Below, one piece after another: positions 17,427 through 26,288 of a DNA stretch of 37,090 bases (positions are counted from its first letter, which is position 1; each line of letters opens with the position of its first letter). The position numbers were made by a program, and so were the translations under genes. This stretch comes from Prochlorococcus sp. AG-355-A09. GTDB taxonomy: Bacteria > Cyanobacteriota > Cyanobacteriia > PCC-6307 > Cyanobiaceae. A model generated the notes under the pieces. That model was not told the DNA's origin. It saw only the letters and a list, made by a program, of their open reading frames with translations, and ran no database searches. The stretch spans positions 1 to 37,090 of the forward strand of contig QCDG01000015.1 of NCBI GenBank assembly GCA_003280995.1, read 5' to 3'.

Positions 17427-19223
17427 ATGTCATCTTCGATAAAAGAAATTAGAAATGTTGCAATTATTGCTCACGTAGATCACGGGAAGACAACTCTTGT
17501 AGATGCATTGTTATCTCAATCAGGAATATTTAGAGACAATGAAGTTATCCCTACATGTGTAATGGATTCAAATGATCTTGAAAGAGAAAGGGGGATAACA
17601 ATCCTCTCAAAAAATACTGCAGTTAACTATAAAGATACCAGAATTAATATTATAGATACACCTGGACATGCTGATTTTGGAGGAGAAGTTGAAAGGGTTT
17701 TGGGAATGGTTGATGGTTGTCTGCTTATTGTTGATGCAAATGAGGGACCTATGCCTCAAACAAGATTTGTTTTAAAAAAAGCATTAGAAAAAGGACTTAG
17801 GCCTATAGTATTTGTAAATAAAATTGATAGACCACGAGTAGTACCAGAAATTGCAATTGATAAAGTCCTTGATTTGTTTTTGGAATTAGGAGCTGATGAT
17901 GATCAATGTGATTTCCCTTATCTTTTTGGGAGTGGCTTATCTGGTTTCGCAAAAGAAGAGATGGAATCTAATAGTGACAATATGATGCCTCTTTTTGAAG
18001 CTATTATCAGACACGTTCCTCCTCCAGTGGGTGACTCTAATAAGCCTCTTCAGCTGCAAATTACTACTTTGGACTATTCTGATTTCTTAGGCAGAATAGT
18101 AATTGGAAAGATCCACAATGGAACTATAAAAAATGGCCAACAGGCTAGTTTAATCAAAGAAAACGGAAAAACTATTAAAGGTAAGGTTAGTAAGCTTTTA
18201 GGATTTGAAGGATTACAAAGAATTGATATAAATGAAGCATTTGCAGGGGATATTGTTGCTGTTTCTGGTTTCGATGACGTCAATATTGGTGAGACCATAG
18301 CATGTCCAGATTCTCCTCATCCTCTTCCATTAATCAAAGTTGATGAACCTACCTTAAATATGACTTTTGTTGTCAACGATTCACCATTCGCGGGTAAGGA
18401 AGGAAAATTTGTTACTAGTAGACAATTAAAAAATAGATTGGAGAGGGAACTTTTAACAAATGTTGCCCTGAGAGTAGAAGAAACTGATTCACCTGACAGT
18501 TTTTCAGTTTCAGGAAGAGGAGAATTACATCTAGGTATATTGATTGAAACTATGAGAAGAGAGGGTTTTGAGTTTCAAATCTCACAACCTCAAGTAATTT
18601 TTAGAGAAATTGATAATGTTGAATGTGAGCCGATAGAGACTTTGGTTTTAGATGTCCCTGAAGTATCTGTTGGTTCTTGCATCGAAAAACTTGGATCTAG
18701 AAAGGCAGAGATGAAAAACATGCAGACAAGTTCAGATGGAAGAACTCAATTAGAGTTTCTTGTACCATCAAGAGGACTAATTGGATTTCGTGGTGAATTT
18801 GTTCGAATAACAAGAGGTGAAGGTATCATGAGTCATTCATTTTATGAATATAAACCTAAAACAGGAGATTTTGAAACTAGAAGAAATGGAGTCCTTATAG
18901 CTTTTGAGGAAGGTGTGGCCACATTTTATGCATTAAAGAATGCTGAAGATAGGGGAGTCTATTTCATTAAACCTGGAGTTAAAGTTTATAAGGGAATGAT
19001 AATTGGAGAGAATAATCGACCTCAAGATCTTGAATTAAATATATGTAAAACTAAGCAGTTGACTAATATGAGGTCTGCAGGGGCAGAAGAACTTGATACT
19101 TTGCAGTCACCTGTTGATATTACCCTTGAAAGAGCACTCGAATATATTGGTCCAGATGAAATGCTAGAGGTAACACCGGATTCAATAAGGATGAGAAAAA
19201 TAAATAAAAAGAAAAGGAATTAA
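17427..19223 (+). CDS. typA: Ribosome-associated GTPase TypA/BipA
   Basis: Translational GTPase linked to ribosome assembly and stress responses; 598 aa, typical. G1 AHVDHGKT is at residues 15-22, G2 RERGITI at 53-59, G3 DTPGH at 77-81 and G4 NKID at 131-134. Domains II, III and V follow, and the BipA-specific C-terminal domain contains [12 protein letters not shown] and [14 protein letters not shown]. All GTPase motifs are intact. ATG start at 17427, with 129 bp upstream that include a hairpin and an AT-rich promoter region. The DUF309 gene follows 11 bp downstream and lptB further on, probably cotranscribed. Confidence 0.97.
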   Translation: MSSSIKEIRNVAIIAHVDHGKTTLVDALLSQSGIFRDNEVIPTCVMDSNDLERERGITILSKNTAVNYKDTRINIIDTPGHADFGGEVERVLGMVDGCLLIVDANEGPMPQTRFVLKKALEKGLRPIVFVNKIDRPRVVPEIAIDKVLDLFLELGADDDQCDFPYLFGSGLSGFAKEEMESNSDNMMPLFEAIIRHVPPPVGDSNKPLQLQITTLDYSDFLGRIVIGKIHNGTIKNGQQASLIKENGKTIKGKVSKLLGFEGLQRIDINEAFAGDIVAVSGFDDVNIGETIACPDSPHPLPLIKVDEPTLNMTFVVNDSPFAGKEGKFVTSRQLKNRLERELLTNVALRVEETDSPDSFSVSGRGELHLGILIETMRREGFEFQISQPQVIFREIDNVECEPIETLVLDVPEVSVGSCIEKLGSRKAEMKNMQTSSDGRTQLEFLVPSRGLIGFRGEFVRITRGEGIMSHSFYEYKPKTGDFETRRNGVLIAFEEGVATFYALKNAEDRGVYFIKPGVKVYKGMIIGENNRPQDLELNICKTKQLTNMRSAGAEELDTLQSPVDITLERALEYIGPDEMLEVTPDSIRMRKINKKKRN

Positions 19224-19234
19224 TAATTAGTTTC

Positions 19235-19603
19235 ATGAAAGAAGAAAGTACAAAAAGTTTTAAAGATTCTCTTTTTACTGCTTTAAATCTTTTTAACAAC
19301 CATGAATGGTATGAGGCTCATGATGCTTTTGAAGAAATATGGAATTCCGTTGATGGTGACGAAAGACAAGTTATCCAAGGAATTTTACAAGTATCTGTTT
19401 CTCAGTTTCACTTAAGTAAGGGTAATTTAAATGGAGCTACTATCCTGCTTGGAGAGGGTTTAGGTAGAATAAAAACTAGAACCAAGATTAATTTAGGAAT
19501 TGATCTTGAATCATTCTGCCAATGTTTAGAAGATTTATTGAGAAAATTACAATATAAAGAGCTATTAAGTGAGAACGATAAGCCTTTTTTGAAACCCCTT
19601 TGA
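19235..19603 (+). CDS. DUF309 family protein
   Basis: 122-aa all-helical small protein of the DUF309 family. The family signature is seen as LFNNHEWYEAHDAFEEIW at residues 19-36, including the conserved His and Glu residues of a putative metal or ligand site, followed by GDERQVIQGILQVSVSQFHLSKGN at 44-67. The biochemical function is not established. ATG at 19235, 11 bp after typA. Position between typA and lptB does not by itself indicate a role. Length is full for the family. Confidence 0.85.
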   Translation: MKEESTKSFKDSLFTALNLFNNHEWYEAHDAFEEIWNSVDGDERQVIQGILQVSVSQFHLSKGNLNGATILLGEGLGRIKTRTKINLGIDLESFCQCLEDLLRKLQYKELLSENDKPFLKPL

Positions 19604-19697
19604 TAAATATGAATATATCCTTATCTTAAATGAAATTATTATTTTCTATCCCATTTTTTTTTCAAGAAAATAAGAAAACTACTCGATCTGAAGAAAA

Positions 19698-20426
19698 ATG
19701 AACCTAAAGATTCATAATGTATCCCTTTCAATTAAAGGAAGATTAATTGTAAATGATGTTTCCATAACTGTTAATCCAGGGGAAGTTGTAGGTTTGATGG
19801 GGCCTAATGGTGCTGGGAAAACTACAACTTTTAATCTTGCAGTTGGGAATATAAAACCAGATAAAGGTGAAATTTTAATGAATGGGAAAAATATAACCAA
19901 TCTTCCTCTACCAATTAGATCAAGACTTGGGTTAGGGTACTTAACTCAGGAAGCGAGTATATTTAGAGACCTCACTGTTAAGGATAATATAGATTTGGCT
20001 TTACAAAATTCATCTTATAGTAGAGCAGCGATAAGAAATAGAAGAGAACAATTAATTAATGAATTTAATTTGAATAACTTTGTAGATAATTATGGTTATC
20101 AACTTTCAGGTGGCGAGAGAAGGAGGTGTGAGATAGCTAGGGCTCTCACTGTAGGCAGAAAAGGACCTAAATATTTGTTATTAGACGAACCTTTCGCTGG
20201 GATCGATCCTCTAGCTGTTAATGATTTAAAGAAACTAATTCTTAAATTAAGTAGTGATGGGGTGGGCATTCTCATTACAGACCATAATGTGAGGGAAACC
20301 CTTTTAATTACTAACAAATCATATGTATTAAGTGAAGGAAAAATTTTAGCTAACGGTTCGTCAAGTGAATTGGCTGATAATCCAATAGTTAAGAAGTATT
20401 ATCTAGGAGATAATTTCAAACTTTGA
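19698..20426 (+). CDS. lptB: LPS-export ABC transporter ATPase LptB
   Basis: ATPase that powers lipopolysaccharide extraction from the inner membrane by LptFG; 242 aa. Walker A GPNGAGKT is at 35-42, signature LSGGE at 136-140, Walker B YLLLDE at 159-164, and the H-loop in ITDHNVRET. LSGGERRRCEIARAL and DEPFAGIDPLAV are highly characteristic of LptB (formerly YhbG). Its start ATG 19698 overlaps the stop of a 23-codon frame (19630-19701). No LptF/LptG permease or LptA gene is adjacent: ccsA follows after 114 bp. The partners are presumably elsewhere in the genome. Confidence 0.93.
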   Translation: MNLKIHNVSLSIKGRLIVNDVSITVNPGEVVGLMGPNGAGKTTTFNLAVGNIKPDKGEILMNGKNITNLPLPIRSRLGLGYLTQEASIFRDLTVKDNIDLALQNSSYSRAAIRNRREQLINEFNLNNFVDNYGYQLSGGERRRCEIARALTVGRKGPKYLLLDEPFAGIDPLAVNDLKKLILKLSSDGVGILITDHNVRETLLITNKSYVLSEGKILANGSSSELADNPIVKKYYLGDNFKL

Positions 20427-20540
20427 AATGCTTTTTTAAAGATAAATTAAAACTTTATTATTAAAGATTTACTCATATAAGAATGATTTTAATTATTATT
20501 TGTTTGTCATTGAATATTAAAAATTGAGAAATTTCTAGAT

Positions 20541-21470
20541 ATGATACTAGATAATTTTTTTAAAAATTTAATATATGAACCGGTTTCAGTTTTAGGTCTT
20601 TTAGTTTTTTATTTTTTATTAATTAACTTACCAATTTCTTTGGGTGCAGTTTTTAAAAAAAAGTCTTCTTATGCTGTAAGACTTATTACGATTTTAGTGA
20701 ATTTATTAATAACATTACAATTACTTTTTAGGTGGTCAATTTCTGGGCACTTTCCTATTAGCAATTTGTATGAATCTCTTTATTTCCTTGCTTGGGGTAT
20801 CACATTAGGTCAACTATTGATTGAGAGGGAATACCAAGCTCCAATAATCCCCTCAATTGCTATACCTATTGAATTACTGACTGTGGCTTTTGCTTGTTTT
20901 GTTTTACCAGAGGATTTGAAATTATCATCCAACTTAGTTCCAGCTTTAAGGTCTAGTTGGTTAGTAATGCATGTTAGCGTCGTAATGCTTAGTTATGCAG
21001 CATTAATAATAGGTTCTTTACTTTCAATGTCCGTTTTGTTTATTAATAAAAATAAGCCGCTTCAAATCAGAAGTAGTTCTACAGGTATAGGAGGATTTAA
21101 ACTTTCAAATAGCTATCCTGTAAATGATTTAGTTGAACCTATTGAATTTTCTCATTCAGAAGAATTAGATACATTAAGTTATCGTTCTATATTAGTAGGT
21201 TTTGTTCTTTTGACTCTCGGTTTAATTTCAGGTGCAGTTTGGGCTAATGAGGCCTGGGGCACATGGTGGAGTTGGGATCCAAAAGAAACATGGGCATTTA
21301 TCTCATGGTTGTTTTATGCCGCTTATCTGCATATGAGAATAAGCAAGGGGTGGCAAGGACGCAAACCAGCATTATTAGCATCTACAGGCTTTTTAGTTGT
21401 TTTAGTTTGTTATTTAGGAGTTAATTTTTTAGGAATAGGGTTACACAGTTATGGATGGATATTTGGGTGA
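20541..21470 (+). CDS. ccsA: Cytochrome c biogenesis protein CcsA (system II)
   Basis: Heme handling/ligation subunit of the CcsAB system that attaches heme to c-type cytochromes on the lumenal/periplasmic side. 309 aa with about eight membrane segments. The heme-binding tryptophan-rich loop WWSWDPKETW is at 242-251. Candidate heme ligands are His70 (SGHFPISNLYES), His144 (WLVMHVSVV) and His302 (GLHSYGW). All are present. The partner Ccs1/CcsB is not in this window. ATG at 20541; it converges with rpe across 24 bp containing a small hairpin. Confidence 0.95.
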   Translation: MILDNFFKNLIYEPVSVLGLLVFYFLLINLPISLGAVFKKKSSYAVRLITILVNLLITLQLLFRWSISGHFPISNLYESLYFLAWGITLGQLLIEREYQAPIIPSIAIPIELLTVAFACFVLPEDLKLSSNLVPALRSSWLVMHVSVVMLSYAALIIGSLLSMSVLFINKNKPLQIRSSSTGIGGFKLSNSYPVNDLVEPIEFSHSEELDTLSYRSILVGFVLLTLGLISGAVWANEAWGTWWSWDPKETWAFISWLFYAAYLHMRISKGWQGRKPALLASTGFLVVLVCYLGVNFLGIGLHSYGWIFG

Positions 21471-21471
21471 T

Positions 21472-21490
21472 TAAGAAATCACCTTTCTTA
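21472..21490. terminator. Possible bidirectional hairpin between ccsA and rpe
   Basis: TAAGAAA (21472-21478) and TTTCTTA (21484-21490) form seven perfect pairs around a five-base loop, sitting in the 24-bp gap between two convergent genes. The position suits a shared terminator, but the stem is AT-rich and the T-run is weak. Confidence 0.4.
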
Positions 21491-21494
21491 TTAA

Positions 21495-22250
21495 TTAAGG
21501 CTCTGAAAGAACATTCCCCTTTTGTGCTTCTTGTGCAACTTTTCTTAAGTCATCACATCCCTCTTTTAATGTTGGGTAAGCAAACATTCCACTACCTGCG
21601 ATAAAACAATTTGCACCTGCATCGGCACATTGCGAAATTGTCCAATTTGCTTTTATGCCCCCATCAACTTCAATATCGACATCTAAGTTTTTTTCGATAA
21701 TAAAGTTTCTTATTTCTCTGATTTTATTAAGCATTGTTGGTATATAAGCTTGTCCTCCAAAGCCTGGATTAACTGTCATAACCAAAACATGATCAACCAT
21801 ATCCATTATGTTTTTAATCATTTCAAAAGGAGTATGAGGGTTTAATGCAACAGAAGGAGATCCTCCTAAATCTCTTATCCTTCCGAGAACTCTATGCAAA
21901 TGAATATTTGCTTCAGCATGAGCTATTACTACTCCTGGTTCACCATTCACCCCTTTTGTAGCTTTTACATAAGATTCAAGCATGGTTTCACAGTTATATT
22001 GGCTTACCATTAATTGAGTTTCAAAAGGGACATTGCAATATTTCCGGCATGCAGCAATCATTTCAGGACCAAATGTAAGATTTGGTACAAAATTCCCATC
22101 CATTACATCAAATTGAATTCTATCAACTCCAGCCTCCTCGAGCTCTTTCACGCATGCCCCCATATTTGCCCAATCTGCTGGTAAAACTGAAGGAATTATT
22201 TGAATTGGCCTATTTGCACCAGTTAAATTTGCTTGATTTGACTCAGTCAT
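21495..22250 (-). CDS. rpe: Ribulose-phosphate 3-epimerase
   Basis: Interconverts ribulose 5-phosphate and xylulose 5-phosphate in the Calvin and pentose phosphate pathways. 251 aa (beta/alpha)8 barrel. PSVLPADWANMG at 20-31 holds the first active-site Ser/Asp region, FDVMDGNFVPN at 47-57 the catalytic Asp and metal region, VMTVNPGFGGQ the phosphate-loop segment, and IEVDGGI the second catalytic Asp. The first 15 residues are a poorly conserved extension; ATG start at 22250. Divergent from glpX, another Calvin-cycle gene, over 186 bp, so the two may share control. Confidence 0.97.
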   Translation of the reverse strand: MTESNQANLTGANRPIQIIPSVLPADWANMGACVKELEEAGVDRIQFDVMDGNFVPNLTFGPEMIAACRKYCNVPFETQLMVSQYNCETMLESYVKATKGVNGEPGVVIAHAEANIHLHRVLGRIRDLGGSPSVALNPHTPFEMIKNIMDMVDHVLVMTVNPGFGGQAYIPTMLNKIREIRNFIIEKNLDVDIEVDGGIKANWTISQCADAGANCFIAGSGMFAYPTLKEGCDDLRKVAQEAQKGNVLSEP

Positions 22251-22368
22251 TTAATTTTTAAAATATTTAATAAAGATACTATATTTAGTTGTTTATTCCT
22301 AATTTCAAGTCACGGCCTGATAAAGTAACAGCTGTAAAGAGTTAAAAAAAGCTTACAAGCATAATAAT

Positions 22369-22396
22369 TCTCATAAAAATGCCATTTTTTATGAGA
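22369..22396 (+). promoter_or_regulatory. Perfect 11-bp hairpin upstream of glpX
   Basis: TCTCATAAAAA (22369-22379) pairs exactly with TTTTTATGAGA (22386-22396) around the six-base loop TGCCAT. It ends 40 bp before the glpX GTG start, so it probably lies in the glpX 5' untranslated region. It is not followed by a T-run and does not look like a terminator. A protein-binding dyad or mRNA stability element is possible. Confidence 0.5.
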
Positions 22397-22436
22397 TCAT
22401 ACTCAAAACATTTTAGAAAATCCTCAAAATTTAATT

Positions 22437-23438
22437 GTGAATCAAACTTTAATTCAAGAAATTCTCGAAGTTGTCGAGCAAGCTGCTATTGCCTCAGCAA
22501 AACTAACAGGACTTGGTCAAAAAGATGAAGCTGATGCTGCAGCAGTCGAGGCAATGAGATTGCGAATGGGCAAAATTGAAATGAAAGGAAAAATTGTTAT
22601 TGGAGAAGGTGAAAGAGATGAAGCACCTATGCTTTATATAGGTGAAGAGGTTGGTAGTGGAAGTGGTCCAGGGGTCGACTTTGCAGTAGATCCTTGTGAA
22701 GGAACTAATCTTTGTGCAAATAATCAAAGAGGATCTATGGCTGTTTTAGCTGCCTCTGATACGGGTGGTCTTTTCAATGCTCCTGATTTTTATATGAACA
22801 AATTAGCAGCTCCTCCTTCGGCCAAAGGTAAAGTAGATATTAGAAATTCAGCTACTGAAAACTTGAAAATACTAAGTGACTGTTTAGGTCTTTCTATTGA
22901 TGAACTTACTGTTGTTGTAATGGATAGAACTAGGCATAAAGACTTAATTAAAGAGATTCGAGGATGTGGTGCAAAAGTTCAACCAATTTCTGATGGTGAT
23001 GTTCAAGCTGCGATTGCATGTGGTTTTGCGGGAACTGGAACACATTGCTTGATGGGTATAGGTGCAGCTCCAGAGGGTGTTATTTCAGCTGCTGCAATGA
23101 GAGCTCTAGGCGGACACTTTCAGGGACAACTAGTTTATGATCCAGCAATCGCTCAAACTTCTGAATGGGCTGATTACACAAAAGAAGGAAATATAAAACG
23201 TCTTAATGAAATGGGCATAACCGATATAGATAAAATCTATGAAGCTAATGAATTGGCATCGGGAGAAAATGTTGTTTTCGCTGGAAGTGGAATAACTGAT
23301 GGATTACTATTTGACGGAGTTAAATTTGAACGGGATTGTGTTAGAACAAGCAGTCTAGTTATTAGTACATTAGATAGTACTGCGAGGTTCACAAATACGG
23401 TCCATATAAAAGATGGTGCTAAGAGTATCAGCCTTTAA
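22437..23438 (+). CDS. glpX: Class II fructose-1,6/sedoheptulose-1,7-bisphosphatase
   Basis: Bifunctional F/SBPase of the cyanobacterial Calvin cycle, removing the C1 phosphate of FBP and SBP; 333 aa, GlpX family. The metal/phosphate motifs are GEGERDEAP at 56-64 and DPCEGT at 85-90. [12 protein letters not shown] and [11 protein letters not shown] follow as in cyanobacterial enzymes. Starts at GTG 22437; the N-terminus [17 protein letters not shown] matches the family, supporting that start. In cyanobacteria this enzyme is redox- and AMP-sensitive; regulatory residues were not assessed. hemA follows 18 bp later and may be cotranscribed. Confidence 0.97.
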   Translation: MNQTLIQEILEVVEQAAIASAKLTGLGQKDEADAAAVEAMRLRMGKIEMKGKIVIGEGERDEAPMLYIGEEVGSGSGPGVDFAVDPCEGTNLCANNQRGSMAVLAASDTGGLFNAPDFYMNKLAAPPSAKGKVDIRNSATENLKILSDCLGLSIDELTVVVMDRTRHKDLIKEIRGCGAKVQPISDGDVQAAIACGFAGTGTHCLMGIGAAPEGVISAAAMRALGGHFQGQLVYDPAIAQTSEWADYTKEGNIKRLNEMGITDIDKIYEANELASGENVVFAGSGITDGLLFDGVKFERDCVRTSSLVISTLDSTARFTNTVHIKDGAKSISL

Positions 23439-23456
23439 AAATTCATTGTTGATATT

Positions 23457-24767
23457 ATGCATATTGTTGTCGTCGGACTGAGTCATCGCACGGCACCTGT
23501 TGAAGTGCGTGAGAAGTTAAGTATTCCTGACCAATCCATAACAGAATCATTGAAAGCACTAAAAGCTTTTTCTGATGTATTAGAGGTGTCAATCTTAAGT
23601 ACTTGTAATAGGCTGGAAATATATGCGCTAGTAAAGGATAGAAATACAGGAATTTCTTCAATTAAAGAATTCATATCAGAATATTCTGGAATTATTTTTG
23701 AAGATTTAAATCCACATCTTTTTTGTTTTAGACAGGAAGAAGCAGTTTTGCATTTAATGAAAGTCTCGGCAGGTCTTGACAGCCTTGTTTTAGGGGAAGG
23801 ACAAATTCTCTCGCAGGTAAAAAAAATGATGAGATTAGGTCAAGAGAATCAATCTACTGGACCAATTCTTAATAGATTATTAACTCAATCAGTTAGTACA
23901 GGTAAAAAAGTAAGATCCGAAACCAATTTAGGAACTGGAGCTGTGTCAATAAGTTCAGCAGCGGTAGAACTAGCTCAATTAAAAATTGGACAAGAAAAGG
24001 GTTTTGATACTCTTGTAAGTTTGGAATCAGAGAACGTTCTTGTTGTTGGCGCCGGACGAATGAGTAGGCTTTTAATAACTCATTTAAAATCAAAAGGATG
24101 TCATAAACTTATTCTTTTAAATAGAAATATTGATAGAGCATTAAATCTTGCTCAAGACTTCCCTGATTTAGAGATTGTTTGTAGAGGGTTAAACGAATTA
24201 GAAGAAAATATATCACTATCTTCGCTTGTTTTTACCAGTACTGCTTCTGAAGAGCCAATTATTGATCTCACAACAATTGAAAAAATAAATTTGAGTAATA
24301 GACTTAAATTTATTGATATTGGTGTACCGAGAAATATATCTAATGATGTTAAACAACATGAATTTGTAAAATCATTTGATGTTGATGACTTACAAGAGGT
24401 CGTTTCTAGAAATCAAGAATTTAGACAGAAAATAGCAAAAGAAGCGGAATCTTTAGTAGAAGAAGAAAGGATCATTTTTCTAGAATGGTGGGCAAGTTTA
24501 GAAGCCGTTCCAGTAATTAATAAACTTAGATCAGATTTGGAGTTAATTAGAAAAGAGGAATTGCAAAAAGCACTTAGCAGAATGGGACCAGATTTTTCGG
24601 CTCGAGAAAGAAAAGTTGTGGAGGCTCTGACTAAAGGAATAATTAATAAAATACTTCATACGCCGGTCACCAAGTTGAGAAGTCCTCAATCAAGAGAAGA
24701 AAGACAAGTTTCTTTAAAAATTGTTGAAAAATTATTTTCTCTGGTAGAAGAAGAAAAAAATAACTAA
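23457..24767 (+). CDS. hemA: Glutamyl-tRNA reductase
   Basis: First committed step of tetrapyrrole synthesis: NADPH-dependent reduction of glutamyl-tRNA(Glu) to glutamate 1-semialdehyde. 436 aa. GLSHRTAPVEVRE is at residues 7-19, and the catalytic Cys50 is in LSTCNRLEIY. GLDSLVLGEGQILSQVK, the NADPH site VLVVGAGRMSRLL and the dimerisation helices at the C-terminus are all present. ATG start at 23457, 18 bp after glpX. The flux it controls feeds chlP-dependent chlorophyll and pcyA-dependent bilin synthesis elsewhere in the window. An inverted repeat lies just downstream. Confidence 0.98.
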   Translation: MHIVVVGLSHRTAPVEVREKLSIPDQSITESLKALKAFSDVLEVSILSTCNRLEIYALVKDRNTGISSIKEFISEYSGIIFEDLNPHLFCFRQEEAVLHLMKVSAGLDSLVLGEGQILSQVKKMMRLGQENQSTGPILNRLLTQSVSTGKKVRSETNLGTGAVSISSAAVELAQLKIGQEKGFDTLVSLESENVLVVGAGRMSRLLITHLKSKGCHKLILLNRNIDRALNLAQDFPDLEIVCRGLNELEENISLSSLVFTSTASEEPIIDLTTIEKINLSNRLKFIDIGVPRNISNDVKQHEFVKSFDVDDLQEVVSRNQEFRQKIAKEAESLVEEERIIFLEWWASLEAVPVINKLRSDLELIRKEELQKALSRMGPDFSARERKVVEALTKGIINKILHTPVTKLRSPQSREERQVSLKIVEKLFSLVEEEKNN

Positions 24768-24805
24768 TTTTTCTCATTTATATTAAGTTTTTCTAGTGAT
24801 TTATC

Positions 24806-24838
24806 GAAATACCTTCGTAAACTGACCATTGGTATTTC
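24806..24838 (+). repeat. Inverted repeat between hemA and glgC
   Basis: GAAATACC (24806-24813) and GGTATTTC (24831-24838) are exact reverse complements separated by 17 bases. The spacing is wide for a hairpin terminator, and there is no T-run. It may be a dyad site for a transcription factor upstream of glgC, whose start is 58 bp further on. Confidence 0.4.
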
Positions 24839-24896
24839 TAAATATGCCCATAATCAGTTACTTTAAATAGTTGTATATCTACCTCCATTAGATTGA

Positions 24897-26192
24897 ATGA
24901 AGCGTGTGTTGGCCATAATCCTCGGAGGAGGAAAAGGTTCTAGACTTTACCCTTTAACAAAAATGAGGGCTAAACCTGCGGTGCCGTTAGCAGGTAAGTA
25001 TCGTTTAATAGATATCCCAATTAGTAATTGTATAAATTCAGGCATTGAAAAAATGTACGTATTGACCCAGTTCAATAGTGCATCTCTAAATAGACATATA
25101 GGAAGAACCTATAATTTAAATGGCCCTTTCGGTCAGGGATTTGTAGAGGTTTTAGCCGCGCAACAGACTCCTGATAGCCCTAAGTGGTTTGAAGGTACTG
25201 CTGATGCTGTAAGAAAATACCAATGGTTATTTCAAGAATGGGATGTTGATGAATATTTAATATTGTCAGGTGATCAACTGTATAGAATGGACTACAGTTT
25301 ATTTGTTCAACATCATAGAGATAATGGCGCTGATTTAACTGTTGCAGCTTTACCTGTTGATGAAGCTCAAGCAGAAGGTTTTGGCCTCATGAGAACCGAT
25401 GATTTAGGAAATATAAAAGAATTCAGTGAAAAACCTACTGGAGAGAAGCTGAAGGCTATGGCAGTAGATACTTCAAAATTTGGATTAAGTAAGGAGTCAG
25501 CTGCCGAGAAACCATATCTAGCCTCTATGGGGATTTACGTTTTTAGCAGAAATACTCTTTTCGATCTTCTTAATAAATTTCCTAATTATACGGATTTTGG
25601 TAAGGACATAATTCCTGAAGCACTTGATAGGGGAGATACTCTTAAAAGTTATGTATTTGATGATTATTGGGAAGATATCGGAACCATTGGGGCATTTTTT
25701 GAGTCCAACCTTGCCTTGACTGAGCAACCAAAACCTCCATTTAGTTTTTATGATGAAAAATTTCCAATTTATACAAGACCAAGATTTCTCCCCCCTTCTA
25801 AACTTGTAGATGCTCAAATTACTGATTCGATAGTCTGTGAAGGCACAATTTTGAAGTCATGCAGTATTTTACATTGTGTTTTAGGAGTAAGAAGCCGGAT
25901 TGAAAGTGATTCGGTTCTTGAGGATACTCTTGTTATGGGGGCAGATTTCTTTGAATCGCCTGAAGAGAGGATTGAATTAAGAAAAGGAGGCGGAACACCT
26001 CTTGGAGTAGGTGAAGGAACTACTGTAAAAAGAGCAATTCTCGATAAGAATACAAGGATTGGGGATAATGTTGTGATAATTAATAAAGATCGAGTAGAAG
26101 AAGCAGATAAGCCAGAATTAGGCTTCTACATAAGAAATGGAATTGTTGTAGTCGTTAAAAATGCAACTATTGCAAACGGAACTGTTATTTAA
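24897..26192 (+). CDS. glgC: Glucose-1-phosphate adenylyltransferase (ADP-glucose pyrophosphorylase)
   Basis: Makes ADP-glucose from ATP and glucose 1-phosphate, the regulated first step of glycogen synthesis. 431 aa, cyanobacterial/plant type activated by 3-phosphoglycerate. The nucleotide-binding region runs from [12 protein letters not shown] at residues 10-21 to [35 protein letters not shown] and the sugar-phosphate region [11 protein letters not shown] follow; the C-terminal left-handed beta-helix begins near [32 protein letters not shown] and [11 protein letters not shown] lie in the allosteric C-terminus. ATG at 24897. gnd follows 96 bp downstream. Confidence 0.98.
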   Translation: MKRVLAIILGGGKGSRLYPLTKMRAKPAVPLAGKYRLIDIPISNCINSGIEKMYVLTQFNSASLNRHIGRTYNLNGPFGQGFVEVLAAQQTPDSPKWFEGTADAVRKYQWLFQEWDVDEYLILSGDQLYRMDYSLFVQHHRDNGADLTVAALPVDEAQAEGFGLMRTDDLGNIKEFSEKPTGEKLKAMAVDTSKFGLSKESAAEKPYLASMGIYVFSRNTLFDLLNKFPNYTDFGKDIIPEALDRGDTLKSYVFDDYWEDIGTIGAFFESNLALTEQPKPPFSFYDEKFPIYTRPRFLPPSKLVDAQITDSIVCEGTILKSCSILHCVLGVRSRIESDSVLEDTLVMGADFFESPEERIELRKGGGTPLGVGEGTTVKRAILDKNTRIGDNVVIINKDRVEEADKPELGFYIRNGIVVVVKNATIANGTVI

Positions 26193-26288
26193 ATTTTTTC
26201 GATCATTTTTCGCTGACATAAGTATTTTTTTTTGAGCAATTTTGTTTAGTTGCATGCACACTATATTTATTGAGTTTTTTAATTTTTT

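Noticed and set aside
20483..20527. 14-codon hydrophobic frame before ccsA, considered as a leader peptide
   Set aside because: Short AT-rich frames with Ile and Leu are expected by chance here, and no terminator or regulatory repeats accompany it.
22330..22350. Possible NtcA site (GTAACAGCTGTAAA) upstream of glpX
   Set aside because: The right half lacks TAC, so it does not fit GTAN8TAC; evidence is too weak to list.
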